This document shows, piece by piece, positions 9,046-20,836 of a stretch of DNA of 64,000 bases. This stretch comes from Haematobia irritans (lineage: Eukaryota > Arthropoda > Insecta > Diptera > Muscidae). Position numbers and translations under genes: made by a program. The notes under the pieces were generated by a model, which saw nothing but the letters and a program-made list of their open reading frames with translations, did not search any database and had not been told where the DNA came from. The DNA lies in assembly GCF_050003625.1 (NCBI RefSeq), contig NC_134397.1:197987063-198051062 (forward strand), in the 5' to 3' direction. Positions within the stretch are counted from its first letter, which is position 1. Each line of letters opens with the position of its first letter.

Positions 9046-10628
9046 AAAAAAAAGAAATAAAATTTTGCAAAAATTTTCTATAGAAATAAAATTTTGACCA
9101 AATTTTCCATAGAAATAAAATTTTGACAAAATTTCCTATAGAAATAAAATTTTGGCAAAATTTTCCATAGAAATACAATTTTGGCAAAATTTTCTATAGA
9201 AATAACATTTTGACAACATTTTCCATAGAAATAAAATTTTGACAAAATTTTCTATAGAAATAAGATTTTGACAAAATTTTCTATAGAAATAAAATTTTGA
9301 CAAAATTTTCTATAGAAATAAAATTTTGACAAAATTTTCTATAGAAATAAAATTTTGACAAAATTTTCTATAGAAATAAAATTTTGACAAAATTTTCTAT
9401 AGAAATAAAATTTTGACAAAATTTTCTATAGAAATAAAATTTTGTCAGAATTTTCTATAGAAATAAAATTTTGACAAAATTTTCTATAGAAATAAAATTT
9501 TGACAAAATTTTCTATAAAAATAAAATTTTGACAAAATTTTCTATAGAAATAAACTTTTGACAAAATTTTCTATAAAAATAAAATCTTGCAAAATTTTCC
9601 ATAGAAATAAAATTTTGACAAAATTTTCTATAGAAATAACATTGACAAAATTATTTATAGAAATAAAATTTTGACAAAATTTTCTATAGAAATAAACTTT
9701 TGACAAAATTTTCTATAAAAATAAAATCTTGCAAAATTTTCCATAGAAATAAAATTTTGACAAAATTTTCTATAGAAATAACATTGACAAAATTATTTAT
9801 AGAAATAAAATTTTGACAAAATTTCCTATAGAAATAAAATTTTGACAAAATTTTCCATAGAAATAAAATTTTGACAAAATTTTCTATTGAAATATAATTT
9901 TGACAAAATTTTCTATAGAAATAAAATGTTGACAAAATTTTCTATAGAAATAAAATTTTGACAAAATTCTCCATAGAAAAAAAAGTTTGACAAAATTTTC
10001 TATAGAAATAACATTTTGACAAAATTTTCTATAGACATACATTTTGACAAAATTTTCTATTGAAATAAAATTTTGACAAAATTTTCTATAGAAATAAAAT
10101 GTTGACAAAATTTTCTATAGAAATAAAATTTTGACAAAATTTCCTATAGAAATAACATTTTGACAAAATATTCTATAGAAATAACATTTTGACAAAATTT
10201 TCTATAGAAATAACATTTTGACAAAATTTTCCATAGAAATAAAATTTTGACAAAATTTTCCATAGGAATACAATTTTGACAAAATTTTCTATAGAAATAA
10301 AATGTTGACAAAATTTTCCATAGAAATAAAATTTTGACAAAATTTCCTATAGAAATAAAATTTTGACAAAATTTTCTATAAAAATAACATTTTGACAAAA
10401 TTTTCTATAGAAATAACATTTTGACAAAATTTTCCATAGAAATAAAATTTTGCAAAAATTTTCTATAGAAATAAAATTTTGCAAAAATTTTCTATAGAAA
10501 TAAAATTTTGACAAAATTTTCTAATAGAAATAAAATTTTGTCAAAATTTTCTATACAAATAAAATTTTGACAAAATGTTCTATAGACATAAAATTTTGAC
10601 AAAATTTTCTATACAAATACAATTTTGA
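9046..10628 (-). repeat. 29-bp minisatellite array C
   Basis: About 55 units of 'ttttctatagaaataaaattttgacaaaa' on the plus strand, that is the minus orientation of the unit. Several stretches are nearly homogeneous (9250-9420). A segment of about 120 bp around 9545-9660 recurs at 9680-9800 ('aaaatcttgcaaaattttcc' and 'ataacattgacaaaattatt'), showing local segmental duplication. Confidence 0.95.
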
Positions 10629-12169
10629 CTTCCGTGACTTTCAAAATTTGTATCAAAGTTGATAGTCGAGTCCAATATGTATCTGCAAATTAAAGATTAA
10701 CGAATTATTCTTATTTTAGATTTTTATTCCGCGTTGATTTTTCCACACAAACTAATCGAACAAATTAAGCGTTTCCAACTTCACTAAATTTCAATTATGA
10801 ATTCCTTTCAAGAGTAGCTCTCTAAAACAAGGATAATATTTCAATTCATTCATTTACACAATGACCGGGTAAAGCAGTTAGGCAGACAAGACAGCCGAAA
10901 AATATGAAAAATGGACAATGGCCAAATCACAAAAGATGCCCACACAACGACATGGGAAAGTTCCGAAAAAAAAAAATATTAAGATGTATTTTAACACATA
11001 ATAAAGATGCCAAGCAAAGACCTCAATGCTGCGACAACTGATAGCCTATGGCCGTGGGACAAAAAGTCAAGGAAATTGAGATGCCTAACGAAATAATATT
11101 TCTGCATAAACTCGTAAATAATAATTTTTGGATAACAAAAGGAAGTTTAAATTAGGGGCGCCAAATGGTGGTCTAAACCAAGAAAACCAAAAAACAGAAC
11201 ACCCGAAAGGACACCATGAAAGAATGGTCATCTATAATAATGCTGATGGTGGTATTGTGACCGTTGTTGATATTGGCACAATATCCAGTCACTTTCACCT
11301 TTCATTAGGTCCACGAACAAACCTTGCAATATTACAATTGAAAATTTAACACTCCTACCATTGTCTTCATTATGAACTTTAGAAGAATAAAAAGATGTAG
11401 TAAAACTGCTAGTCAATTGCTGCCACAGAATGACCATCATAATCGATCCTTTTGTATTGATTTACAGTCAATTGTCCATATGGATAGTTAGGGAAAATTT
11501 TGTATTGCCAATATTCGGGTCACGTTGTATGATTATTCCTTCATCATTATGATTGGGAGGTATTTTTAGTGTAAACACATTTCGATATGACAGGCCATAA
11601 ATTTTAAAAATATTTGTTTTTATTCCTAAGGAATGTCAGCATGAAAAATGGAAAAGAAATTTTTGAGAGAGTTCTCACAAACTACTAAGAATTAAAAATA
11701 ATTTTTCTATTACTTTTGGTTCATTGATTACTATCTTTATTAATCGTAAACGATCAGAGGCTTAACATGTTAATTGCTAAGGGTTTCCGATTTTAATTTG
11801 AGTTGTTTCGGGAAATGTGATACAGTGTTACTCAGTTTACAATTATTTATTTGGGATTCGATTAACACATTTTTTTTATCAAAATTTGGAAAGTGCAAAA
11901 AGTTGACAATATTTCTAACCTAACCTGAACTATTTTTTTTATATATTTTACGGCCATTTTCATGTAGCTCCGTAACGTAGCTTTAACGGCCAGTTAACAG
12001 AAAGTAAATTGCAGATATCTTCTCTCCAGTTAACTTTAACTGAAAAATTTTCAGCAGTTAAGTTCTTAACTCGCATATGGATTATATAGACAATATGACA
12101 GATATATCCGCAACATGGTTTAAAATTTCGTTAGCATACGTAGCACTAACGTAGCTTCTTGAAAATATG
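10629..12169. other. AT-rich non-coding stretch without recognised genes
   Basis: Short open frames occur on both strands but have no family motif and no supporting context. Homopolymer runs and 'gttaact'-rich sequence near 11970-12070 suggest old repeats. Nothing further can be supported. Confidence 0.4.
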
Positions 12170-12345
12170 ATTTTAGGTGGCCTACCAGGTTCCAAAGATT
12201 TCATCTTTCCTCTAATGACTTTGGTATTGATTCCGAGCGAAAGAAGCGTAGAATTTAAGTGAGGATACATTAAAAAAAAAAAAAATTTCAATTCTCTTTT
12301 AAATTTGAGTTTTGCGTACTTGTTTCTAGGAAACAAAGTTTAATT
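12170..12345 (-). repeat. Unclassified dispersed repeat U, inverted copy
   Basis: The reverse complement matches 15899-16045. Shared landmarks are 'gctcggaatcaataccaa', 'aaaagagaattg' and 'ttcctagaa.caagtac'. The two copies flank the 12.4-15.4 kb element in opposite orientation. Confidence 0.55.
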
Positions 12346-12401
12346 TGTTGGTTTTTTTTTAATATGCTATAAGAGTCCATTTTTAATTCGAATCACATAA
12401 C

Positions 12402-12447
12402 TACACCCTCAAAAAAATCGCCCCTGAAACATATACTCCCAAACAGT
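12402..12447 (+). repeat. Terminal fragment of a T-family MITE
   Basis: 'acaccctcaaaaaaatcgcc' followed by 'acatatactcccaaac' matches the left ends of the T elements at 28510 and 29830 and the inverted right end at 48305. Only about 45 bp remain, abutting the tandem-unit element. Confidence 0.6.
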
Positions 12448-12576
12448 CCAATTTTGGTTGTTAACGGCCATATACTAACACCACGTTCCAAATGTGAACC
12501 GGATCGTATGAATTTTGCTCCTCCAAGGAGCTCCGGAGGTCAAATCTGGGGAACGGTTTATATGGGGGCTATATAC

Positions 12577-13140
12577 ACCCAGCAAAAAAATTTGGAAGTT
12601 CTTCCAAAGGCACAACTTTAAATGCACTTCCAGAAGATGCACTCACAATGATGTTCTTTATTTTAACTACCCAAGATGTTCTTTTAATTCAATTTTTTAT
12701 AACTTAGTTTTTTCATACTTTTAATGGGTAATTTTAACTTTTTTTGTTTCAAATAGGTTAAAAACAGAGTAAGAATTCATAAATTGGTACAAATCATTTA
12801 AATTTTGTCGAAAAAAGTGCTAAATCCAATCTGAATTTGTGAAAATATTTGAGGTCAAACGTTTCCGACAAGCGTTAGAATCCATTAAAAATTATAGAAA
12901 TTATAATAATTATTTATTTGACAAAATATCACAGAATTGTTTAATTTACATCCAAAACATTGAATTCGGATCACACCTAAAGAAGTGATGCAAACTCAGT
13001 GCAACGGCTGTTGAAATGAAGGACTTCCGTCCTATGACAAGCCCATGTTAAATTCATCGCTTCTGCGTCAAATTTGCACCACTTCCGGATCCAAAAAGAA
13101 CATTTTCATTACTTTTTTGGCGACGCTTTTTTTGCTGGGT
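12577..13140 (-). mobile_element. Family M MITE, complete copy
   Basis: A 564-bp segment begins ACCCAGCAAAAAA and ends TTTTTTGCTGGGT, a clear terminal inverted repeat. It interrupts a 150-bp unit of the host element between 'gggctatata' and 'aattatgg'. It has no coding capacity. A target duplication is not clear. Confidence 0.8.
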
Positions 13141-13445
13141 AATTATGGACCGATATGGATCAATTCTGGCACGGTTGTTAAAGATCATATACTAACACCA
13201 TGTTCCAAATTTCAACCGGATTGGATGAAATTTGCTTCTCTTGGAGACTTAGCAAGCCAAATCTGGGAATCGGTTTATATGGGGCCTATATATAATTATG
13301 AACCGATGTGGACAAATTTTTGCACGGTTGGTAGAGACCATATACCAAAACCATGTACCAAATTTCAGCCGGATCGGATGAAATTTGCTTCTCTTAGAGG
13401 CTCCGTAAGCCAAATCGGAGGATCGGTTTATATAGGGGCTATATA

Positions 13446-14378
13446 AAGGGTGATTCTTTTGAGGTTAGGATTTTCATGCATTAGTATTTGACAGATCACG
13501 TGGGATTTCAGACATGGTGTCAAAGAGAAAGATGCTCAGTATGCTTTGACATTTCATCATGAATAGACTTACTAACGAGCAACGCTTGCAAATCATTGAA
13601 TTTTATTACCAAAATCAGTGGCAGAAAATCCGCTTTTTTATCGACAAATTTTGTTCAGCGATGAGGCTCATTTCTGGTTGAATGGCTACGTAAATAAGCA
13701 AAATTGCCGCATTTGGAGTGAAGAGCAACCAGAAGCCGTTCAAGAACTGCCCATGCATCCCGAAAAATGCACTGTTTGGTGTGGTTTGTACGCTGGTGGA
13801 ATCATTGGACCGTATTTTTTCAAAGATGCTGTTGGACGCAACGTTACGGTGAATGGCGATCGCTATCGTTCGATGCTAACAAACTTTTTGTTGCCAAAAA
13901 TGGAAGAACTGAACTTGGTTGACATGTGGTTTCAACAAGATGGCGCTACATGCCACACAGCTCGCGATTCTATGGCCATTTTGAGGGAAAACTTCGGAGA
14001 ACAATTCATCTCAAGAAATGGACCGGTAAGTTGGCCACCAAGATCATGCGATTTGACGCCTTTAGACTATTTTTTGTGGGGCTACGTCAAGTCTAAAGTC
14101 TACAGAAATAAGCCAGCAACTATTCCAGCTTTGGAAGACAACATTTCCGAAGAAATTCGGGCTATTCCGGCCGAAATGCTCGAAAAAGTTGCCCAAAATT
14201 GGACTTTGCGAATGGACCACCTAAGACGCAGCCGCGGTCAACATTTAAATGAAATTATCTTCAAAAAGTAAATGTCATGGACCAATCTAACGTTTCAAAT
14301 AAAGAACCGATGAGATTTTGCAAATTTTATGCGTTTTTTTAAAAAAAAAAGTTATCAAGCTCTTAACAAATCACCCTT
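13446..14378 (+). mobile_element. DD41D Tc1/mariner deletion derivative, copy 1 (933 bp)
   Basis: Inserted at TA (13444-13445 and 14379-14380) inside a 150-bp host unit. Removing one TA and the element restores 'ggggctatatataattatg', as in neighbouring units. The ends are AAGGGTGATT... and ...AATCACCCTT. The element has lost its central N-terminal coding part, and exactly the same junction occurs in the 933-bp copy at 60772-61704. Confidence 0.93.
13559..14271 (+). pseudogene. DD41D transposase with internal deletion
   Basis: An ATG at 13559 opens a 20-residue N-terminus (MNRLTNEQRLQIIEFYYQNQ). The sequence then jumps at about 13617 into the catalytic half in a different frame, so the helix-turn-helix DNA-binding region is gone and the fusion is out of frame. 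The catalytic part is open from 13618 to the TAA at 14269-14271. Counting from the GTG at 13618, the triad is D15 (SDEAH), D108 (QQDGATCH) and D150 (TPLDYF). That leaves 41 residues between the last two, which defines the DD41D/rosa group. The catalytic residues are intact, but without the DNA-binding domain the copy cannot be autonomous. Confidence 0.92.
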
Positions 14379-15415
14379 TATAATTATGAACCGATGTGGA
14401 CAAATTTTTGCACGGTTGGTAGAGACCATATACCAAAACCATGTACCAAATTTCAGCCGGATCGGATGAAATTTGCTTCTCTTAGAGGCTCCGTAAGCCA
14501 AATCGGAGGATCGGTTTATATAGGGGCTATATATAATTATGGACCGATGTGGACCAATTTTTGAATGGTTGGTAGAGACCATATACCAAAACCATGTACC
14601 AAATTTCAGCCGGATCGGATGAAATTTGCTACTCTTTGAAGCTCCGCAAGCCAAATCTGGGGATCGGTTTATATGGGGGCTATATATAGTTATGGACCGA
14701 TGTGGACCAATTTTTGCATGATTGGTAGAGACCATATACCAAAACCATGTACCAAATTTCAGCCGGATCGGATGAAATTTACTTCTCTTTGAGGCTCCGC
14801 AAGCCAAATCTGGCGATCAGTTCATATGGTGGCTATATATAATTATGGACCGATGTGGACCAATTTTTGGATGGTTGTTGGAGACCATATACTTACACCA
14901 TGTACCAAATTTCAGCAGGATCGGATGAAATTTGCTTCTCTTTGAGGCTCCGCAAGCCAATTCTGGGGATCGGTTTATATGGGGGCTTTATATAATTATA
15001 GACCGATGTGGACCAATTTTTGCATGGTTGTTAGAGACTATATACCAACACCATGTACCAAATGTCAACCGGATCGGACGAATTTTGCTCCTCCAAGAGG
15101 CTCCGCAAGCCAAATCTGAGGGTCCGTTTATATGGGGGCTATACGTTAAAGTGGACCGATATGGCCCATTTGCAATACCATCCGACCTACATCAATAACA
15201 ACTACTTGTGCCAAGTTTCAAGTCGATAGCTTGTTTCGTTCTGAAGTTAGTGTGATTTCAACATACGGACGGACGGACGGACATGTTTAGATCGACTCAG
15301 AATTTCACCACGACCCAGAATATATATACTTTATGTGGTCTTAGAGCAATATTTCGATGTGTTACAAACGGAATGACAAAGTAAATATACCCCCCATCCT
15401 ATGGTGGAGGATATA

Positions 15416-15898
15416 AAAATATTTTCGTGAGGTCAAAGATTTCACGTCTTTAAAATGCGAATGCAAATTTTGCTTAGCATAGAAGATGCAATTCTCTAAT
15501 ATAAAGTTTTTTCCTTGTCCAGAAGTCGATAAACTTTTCAATAAAGTCGTATTGTCCTTATAATTAAGTGATTTCACTTCAAATGGGTATCATAACATGA
15601 AAGAAACAATGTTTTGGCTAGGGTCAACTTGACTTTAATAATTCAGAAGAATTCTTTAATTTTAATGAAATTGTCTTTAAATTAGTTGTCTTTTTGCATC
15701 TTGACTACAAAGCAAAAAATCGTTCAAATATAGGACATGTTTTTCAACACTTTATTTTAAAGATATTTTTTACTTGAAACATAGCATAATTTCTACTAGA
15801 AGTCGAGTCTTAATTTGGAAAATAAAGATGTTGTTAACTTATTTTTAAAGGACTTTGATAGTATATGAAGAAAAAAAGCTGAAAAAGCGAAAAATTAA
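15416..15898. other. AT-rich non-coding stretch
   Basis: Nothing recognised. The only open frame is short, lies on the minus strand and has no motif. The region leads directly into repeat U and may be part of it. Confidence 0.35.
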
Positions 15899-16045
15899 AA
15901 TTTGCTTCCTAGAAGCAAGTACATAAAACCCAAAATTAAAAGAGAATTGTATCTTTAAAGTATCCTTACTTGTATTCTCCACTTCTTTGGCTCGGAATCA
16001 ATACCAACATTTTTTAAGTAAAGACAAAATCTTTGGAAACGGGCA
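15899..16045 (+). repeat. Unclassified dispersed repeat U, direct copy
   Basis: Matches the reverse complement of 12170-12345. Shared words are 'tcctagaagcaagtacataa', 'aaaagagaattgtatc' and 'ggctcggaatcaatacca'. No coding capacity. Confidence 0.55.
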
Positions 16046-16920
16046 TGATTTTTTTTATCACTAAACGTTTATATTATTTCAAAAATATCACGAAATTCAT
16101 AAATTCTATTAATTTTCCATGCAACCTTCATAACGAAGTCTGGCACTAAAACTCGTTTCATGAGCTGAGACATACACTTTTCAGTTTTCATTATCGAAAT
16201 GTGAGGTGAAAAGTTTTCCTCCATCAATTTATTGCTTGGTGAAAATTTTCTCTTGGAAGTTTCGCGAAACCCAACATCAACAATGACAACAACACACCAA
16301 TAGTGCAACAAATAAAAACCCACTCAAGTTGTCACTGTGGCCCCGCCGCACGATTATTTTTGACATTAACCTCTTCGAAGACCAAACTCAATATATGCAT
16401 CCATTATACACGGTCATCCCCACACTCCGATGGACTCCTACTCAGAAATATAACAAGATGAAAATTTCTTTCAATGCTAAGCCACCAGCCAAGGTGCAGC
16501 ATCAGCAACGGCCTTAGTAAATCCATTGCCACCATCACCATCAGCAACTATTTGTTGGGGTGGGGGAGAGGGGACAATGTGAACATGCAACAAACTCTCT
16601 TGCCATTTTTTTTATGGTTTATGTGGTGTGGCTTAGTTTGGCGTTGAATTTAATGTCAGTTCAGTTTTTGTTTTCTTTGCAAACTTTTGTTTGGAAATCG
16701 GAAAATTATGGATTTGTTTACTTTCACCTGACAATGCTACTCCAACAACAGCAGAGTAATAAGTAAATGCTTCAAGATTGTCGGCTATTTGGTTTTTGGT
16801 GGCCTCTGTTGTCAGCGGTTTTGTTGGGCAACATTTTAAAGTTAAATGCATATCCAATAGAAAATCTATTAATTTTTAGAAAAATTTGTTTGAGTAGCAT
16901 GTCTGCAAGGTGCGGGCCAA
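16046..16920. other. Apparently single-copy non-coding stretch
   Basis: No gene recognised. GC is slightly higher around 16320-16560, with a 'ggggtgggggagagggg' purine patch at 16557-16573. Open frames here lack recognisable domains. Confidence 0.35.
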
Positions 16921-17505
16921 AAGTAATTTAATTTTATTAAAACTTTTTTTTTATATATAACTAATTAAAATATATATAAATTTATTTTTATTATAATACA
17001 AATTTTAATTAAAATATTCGTAATGGTAAGTATTAAACTAAATGAAATCATATAAAATTGAATTATTAAATATAAAGAGAGTTTATTGAAATAATTTAAA
17101 CTAAATTAAAAATTGCATTTGTAAATAATTATCACCTAAATTAAATTAACCCTTAAATGGACAAGATCACCGATTCCTCCAAAAAAAGATATAATATGCA
17201 TAATGGTAAAAAAAAGAACACCTGCATATTACGTTTTTAAAACATATGTGTTTTTTTGAAAAAAATAGTGATTGTATATTAAAAATACAGTTCACATTAA
17301 ACCAATTTTTTTTACAAATGAACAATTTGTTTTTAGCAGAGAATATAGATATTTTTACAATACACAGTTTTTTTACAAAACAATACTTTCATCTATGGTA
17401 AATATTATTTAACTTCCAATTTGTGGTTTTTTGAAATTTTGGTTAAAATTTGATTTTTAATTTTGACTGCAGATTACTCAGAAATATAACAAAACATATG
17501 TATTT
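16921..17505. repeat. Very AT-rich (TTAATTAAA) repetitive sequence
   Basis: Composed of short TAATTAAAT-like words. Similar sequence resumes at 18851-20836 and 24434-24890, suggesting one AT-rich block later split by family 2 elements. Confidence 0.6.
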
Positions 17506-18850
17506 TTATACACTGCACCACACTGTGGAACAGGATATTATAAGTTAGTGCATATGTTTGCAACGCCCAGAAGGAGACGAGATAGACACATGGTGTCTTT
17601 GGCAAAAATGCTGAGGGTGGGCTCCTAAGTCGATATAGCCATGTCCGTCTGTCCGTCTGCCCGTGAACACATTTTGTAATCAAAGTCTAGGTCGCAGTTT
17701 TAGTCCAATCGACTTCAAATTTGGCACAAGTATGTGCTTTGGCTCAGAATAGAACCCTTTTGATTTTGGAAAAAATCGGTCCAGATTTAGATATAGCTCC
17801 CACATATATATTTCGCCCGATATGGGCTTATATGGCCCAAGAAGCTAGAGTTTTACCTTAATTTGCTTAAAATGTTGCACAAGAAGAACAATTAGTGCTA
17901 TAGTCAAGTGTGCCAAATTTTATTGAAATCGGTTCCGATTTAGATATAGCTCCCAAATATATCTTTCGCCCGATATGGACTAATGCGGTCCCAGAAGCCA
18001 GAGTTTTACCCCAATTTGGTTGAAATTTTGCACTAGGAGTACAATTAGTAGTGTAGTCAAGTGTTGCAAATTTTATTGAAATCGGTTCAGATTTAGATAT
18101 ATCTCCCATATATAGCTTTCACCCGATTTACACTCATATGACCACAGAGGCCAGTTTTTTGCTCCGATTTAGTTGAAATTTAGCACAGGGAGTAGAATTA
18201 GCTATTCGTGCCAAATTTGGTTGAAATCGGTTCAGATTTAGATATATCTCCCATATATAGCTTTCGCCCGATTTATACTCACAGAGGCCAATTTTTAACT
18301 CCGATTAAGTTGAAATTTTGCACAGGGAGTAGAACTAGCATTGCAGCTATGCGTGCCAAATTTGGTTGAAATCGGTTCAGATTCAGTTATAGCTCCCATA
18401 TATATGTTTTTCTGATTTCGAAAAAAAATGGTCAAAATACCAACATTTTCCTTGTAAAATCGTCACTGTTTAGTCGAAAAGTTGTAAAAATGACTCTAAT
18501 TTTCCTAAACTTCTAATACACATATATCGAGCAATAAATCATAAATAAACTTTTGGGAAGTTTCCTTAAAATTACTTCAGATTTAAATGTTTCCCATATT
18601 TTTTTACTAACATTGTGTTCCACCCTAGTGCATTGGCCGACTTAAATTTTGAGTCTATAGATTTTGTAGAAGTCTATCAAATTCTGTCCAGATCGAGTGA
18701 TATTTAAATGTATGTATTTGGGACAAACTTTTATATATAGCCCCCAACACATTTGACGGATGTGATATGGTATCGAAAATTTAGATCTACAAAGTGGTGC
18801 AGCGTATAATACAGTCGGCCCCGCCCGACTTTAGACTTTCCTTACTTGTT
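17506..18850 (+). mobile_element. Tandem-unit element, family 2, copy 1
   Basis: The head at about 17506 has a palindromic core 'ccacactgtgg' followed by 'ttataagttagtgcatatg'. It is followed by a conserved leader ('ggagacgagatagacacatg', 'ccgtctgtccgtctg'), several roughly 124-bp units ('aaatcggttcagatttagat', 'cccatatatagctttc'), a unique tail and the end 'ctttccttacttgtt'. A 6-bp stem hairpin AGTCGG-N6-CCGACT (18813-18830) sits 20 bp before the end. No ORF of note. Head, tandem core and subterminal 3' hairpin resemble Helitron/Helentron-type non-autonomous elements, but that class is an inference. Confidence 0.75.
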
Positions 18851-20836
18851 ATAAATAACGTTATGATGTGTTAAATACAAAAAACTTTTTTTGCATATAT
18901 CTTAAAAGATATAGTGCACATTTAAGGGTTAAAATAACTAACACTAGTTTATAGTTAATCGTTTAATTTAAAAACGTAATTTAATTAAACTGAGTTATAA
19001 CCTAATGAATTAAATATAATTTAATTAAATATGAATTAAATTAAGCTAATTTAAGTATGCAATTAAATTGTGCTAAATCATAAAAATAATTAAATCCTAT
19101 TGTAATAAAAATTTCAATTCAAACTAACTTATTAGAATTAAACTAAACCAAAAAAAAATAAAAATAAATTATTTAATATTTAGAGAATTCATCAAAACTA
19201 AATTGAATTAAACATAATTAAAATTTGAATTTATAAATAATTACCACCTAAATTAAATTAATTAACACTAATTTAAATACAGTTGTTTAATTTAAAAACA
19301 TAATGAAATTAAGCTGAGTTACAAATTAAATTAATTAACATTAATTTAATGAAACTATCTCAAACTAGATTTAAACATACACAGAAAAAAATATCCCCAA
19401 AATATTTCCAATTAATTGATACAATTAATCTTTTTAATCAAATGGATTTTTTTTAATTTTTAAATTAGAATGTATTTCTAATAATCAATTTTAATCAAAC
19501 TTAAAATACAAAGTCAGTTAAAAAAGTAATTGAAAATAGTTACGTTTTTAATTTAAAAAATTAATTGAGTTTTCTGATCAACATCACTTTAATTTTTAAT
19601 TGAATCAGACAATTTTTTGTGTGTAAAAGAAATTAATTTAAACTAAATTAAGCATTTAATTAAATTAAGAAAGATTAATTCATATTACAATAAATATTTT
19701 AATTAAATTTAAATTTTTGCGTGTTTAAAAGGAATTTAAGTAAACTAAATTAAGTATTAAGTAATCAAACTCGAAAGCCTAATGGATAATGGCTTTTTTT
19801 TTTTAATTTTTAAATTAAAATGTATTTCAAACAATCAATTTTAATCAAACTTAAAATACAAAGTCAGTTAAAAAAGTAATTGAAAATAGTTACGTTTTAA
19901 TTCAAAAAATTAATTGAGTTTTCTGATCAACATCACTTTAATTTTTAATTGAATCAATTAAAAAATTAATAGAAATTTGCTAATGAAATGAATTAATTTT
20001 TTAATCGAGTGTTTTTTATGCCCAATTAAAAATGGGATTGAATCAGACAATTTTGTGTGTGTGTAAAAGGAATTGAATTAAACTAAATTAAGTATTTAAT
20101 TAAACTAGAAAAGTTAATTCATATTATAATTAAATTTTTAATTAAATTTTTTGTAACCAATGAAATCAAATAAAATTAAATGATTTAATATTTAGATTAT
20201 TTAATATTTAATTGATACAATTATTGTTTTAATCAAACTCGAAAGACTAGTCAGTGATGGATTTTTTTTAAATAAAAATGTATTTCAAACAATCAATTTT
20301 AATCAAACTTAAAACACAAAGTCAGTTAAAAACGTAATTGAAAATAGTTTCGTTTTTAATTCAAAAAATTAATTGAGTTTTCTGATCACCATCAATTAAA
20401 TTTTTAATTAAATCAATAAAAAAATTAATAGAAATTTGCTAATGAAATGAATTAATTTTTTATTCAAGTATTTTTTATGCTCAATTAAAAATGGGATTGA
20501 ATCAGAATTTTTTTTGTGTGTAAAAGAAATTATTTTAAACTAAATTAAGTATTTAATTAAATTAAGAAAGATTAATTTATATTACAATAAATATTTTAAT
20601 TAAATTTAAATTTTTGCGTGTGTAAAAGGAATTAAAGTAAACTAAATTAAATTAATTAAACTAGAAAAGATTAATTCATATTATAATACAATTTTTAATT
20701 AAATTTTTGTAACCAATGAAATCAAATATTGAAATCAAATAAAATTAAATTATTTAATATTTAGAGAATGCATTGAAAATTAAAAAGTTTGTAAATAATT
20801 TCCACTTAAATTAAATTAACTTAATAATTTAATATT
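18851..20836. repeat. AT-rich repeat block with a recurring 'aatcaattttaatcaaactt' segment
   Basis: A segment containing 'aatcaattttaatcaaactt' and 'aagtcagttaaaaa.gtaatt' recurs near 19485, 19833, 20290 and again at 24475, at spacings of roughly 350-460 bp. It is non-coding, and copy boundaries are hard to set because of the extreme AT content. Confidence 0.65.

Larger units (their letters stand above)
12448..15415 (-). mobile_element. Tandem-unit element, family 1 (150-bp units), copy with two nested insertions
   Basis: Head-to-tail copies of a roughly 150-bp unit ('gaccgatgtggaccaatttt', 'ccggatcggatgaaatttgc', 'cggtttatatgggggctata'). They are followed on the plus strand by the element head read backwards: ggacggacggacgga, 'aatatatatactttatgtgg', and the end 'cctatggtggaggatataaa' at 15415. 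The same head begins the copy at 59585. The opposite end is missing here. Insertions at 12577-13140 and 13446-14378 interrupt it. It is non-coding and non-autonomous; the short ORFs across it only reflect the repeat. Confidence 0.8.

Noticed and set aside
13618..13620. GTG at 13618 as the true transposase start
   Set aside because: It is only where the catalytic half resumes after the internal deletion; the element start codon is the ATG at 13559 in another frame.
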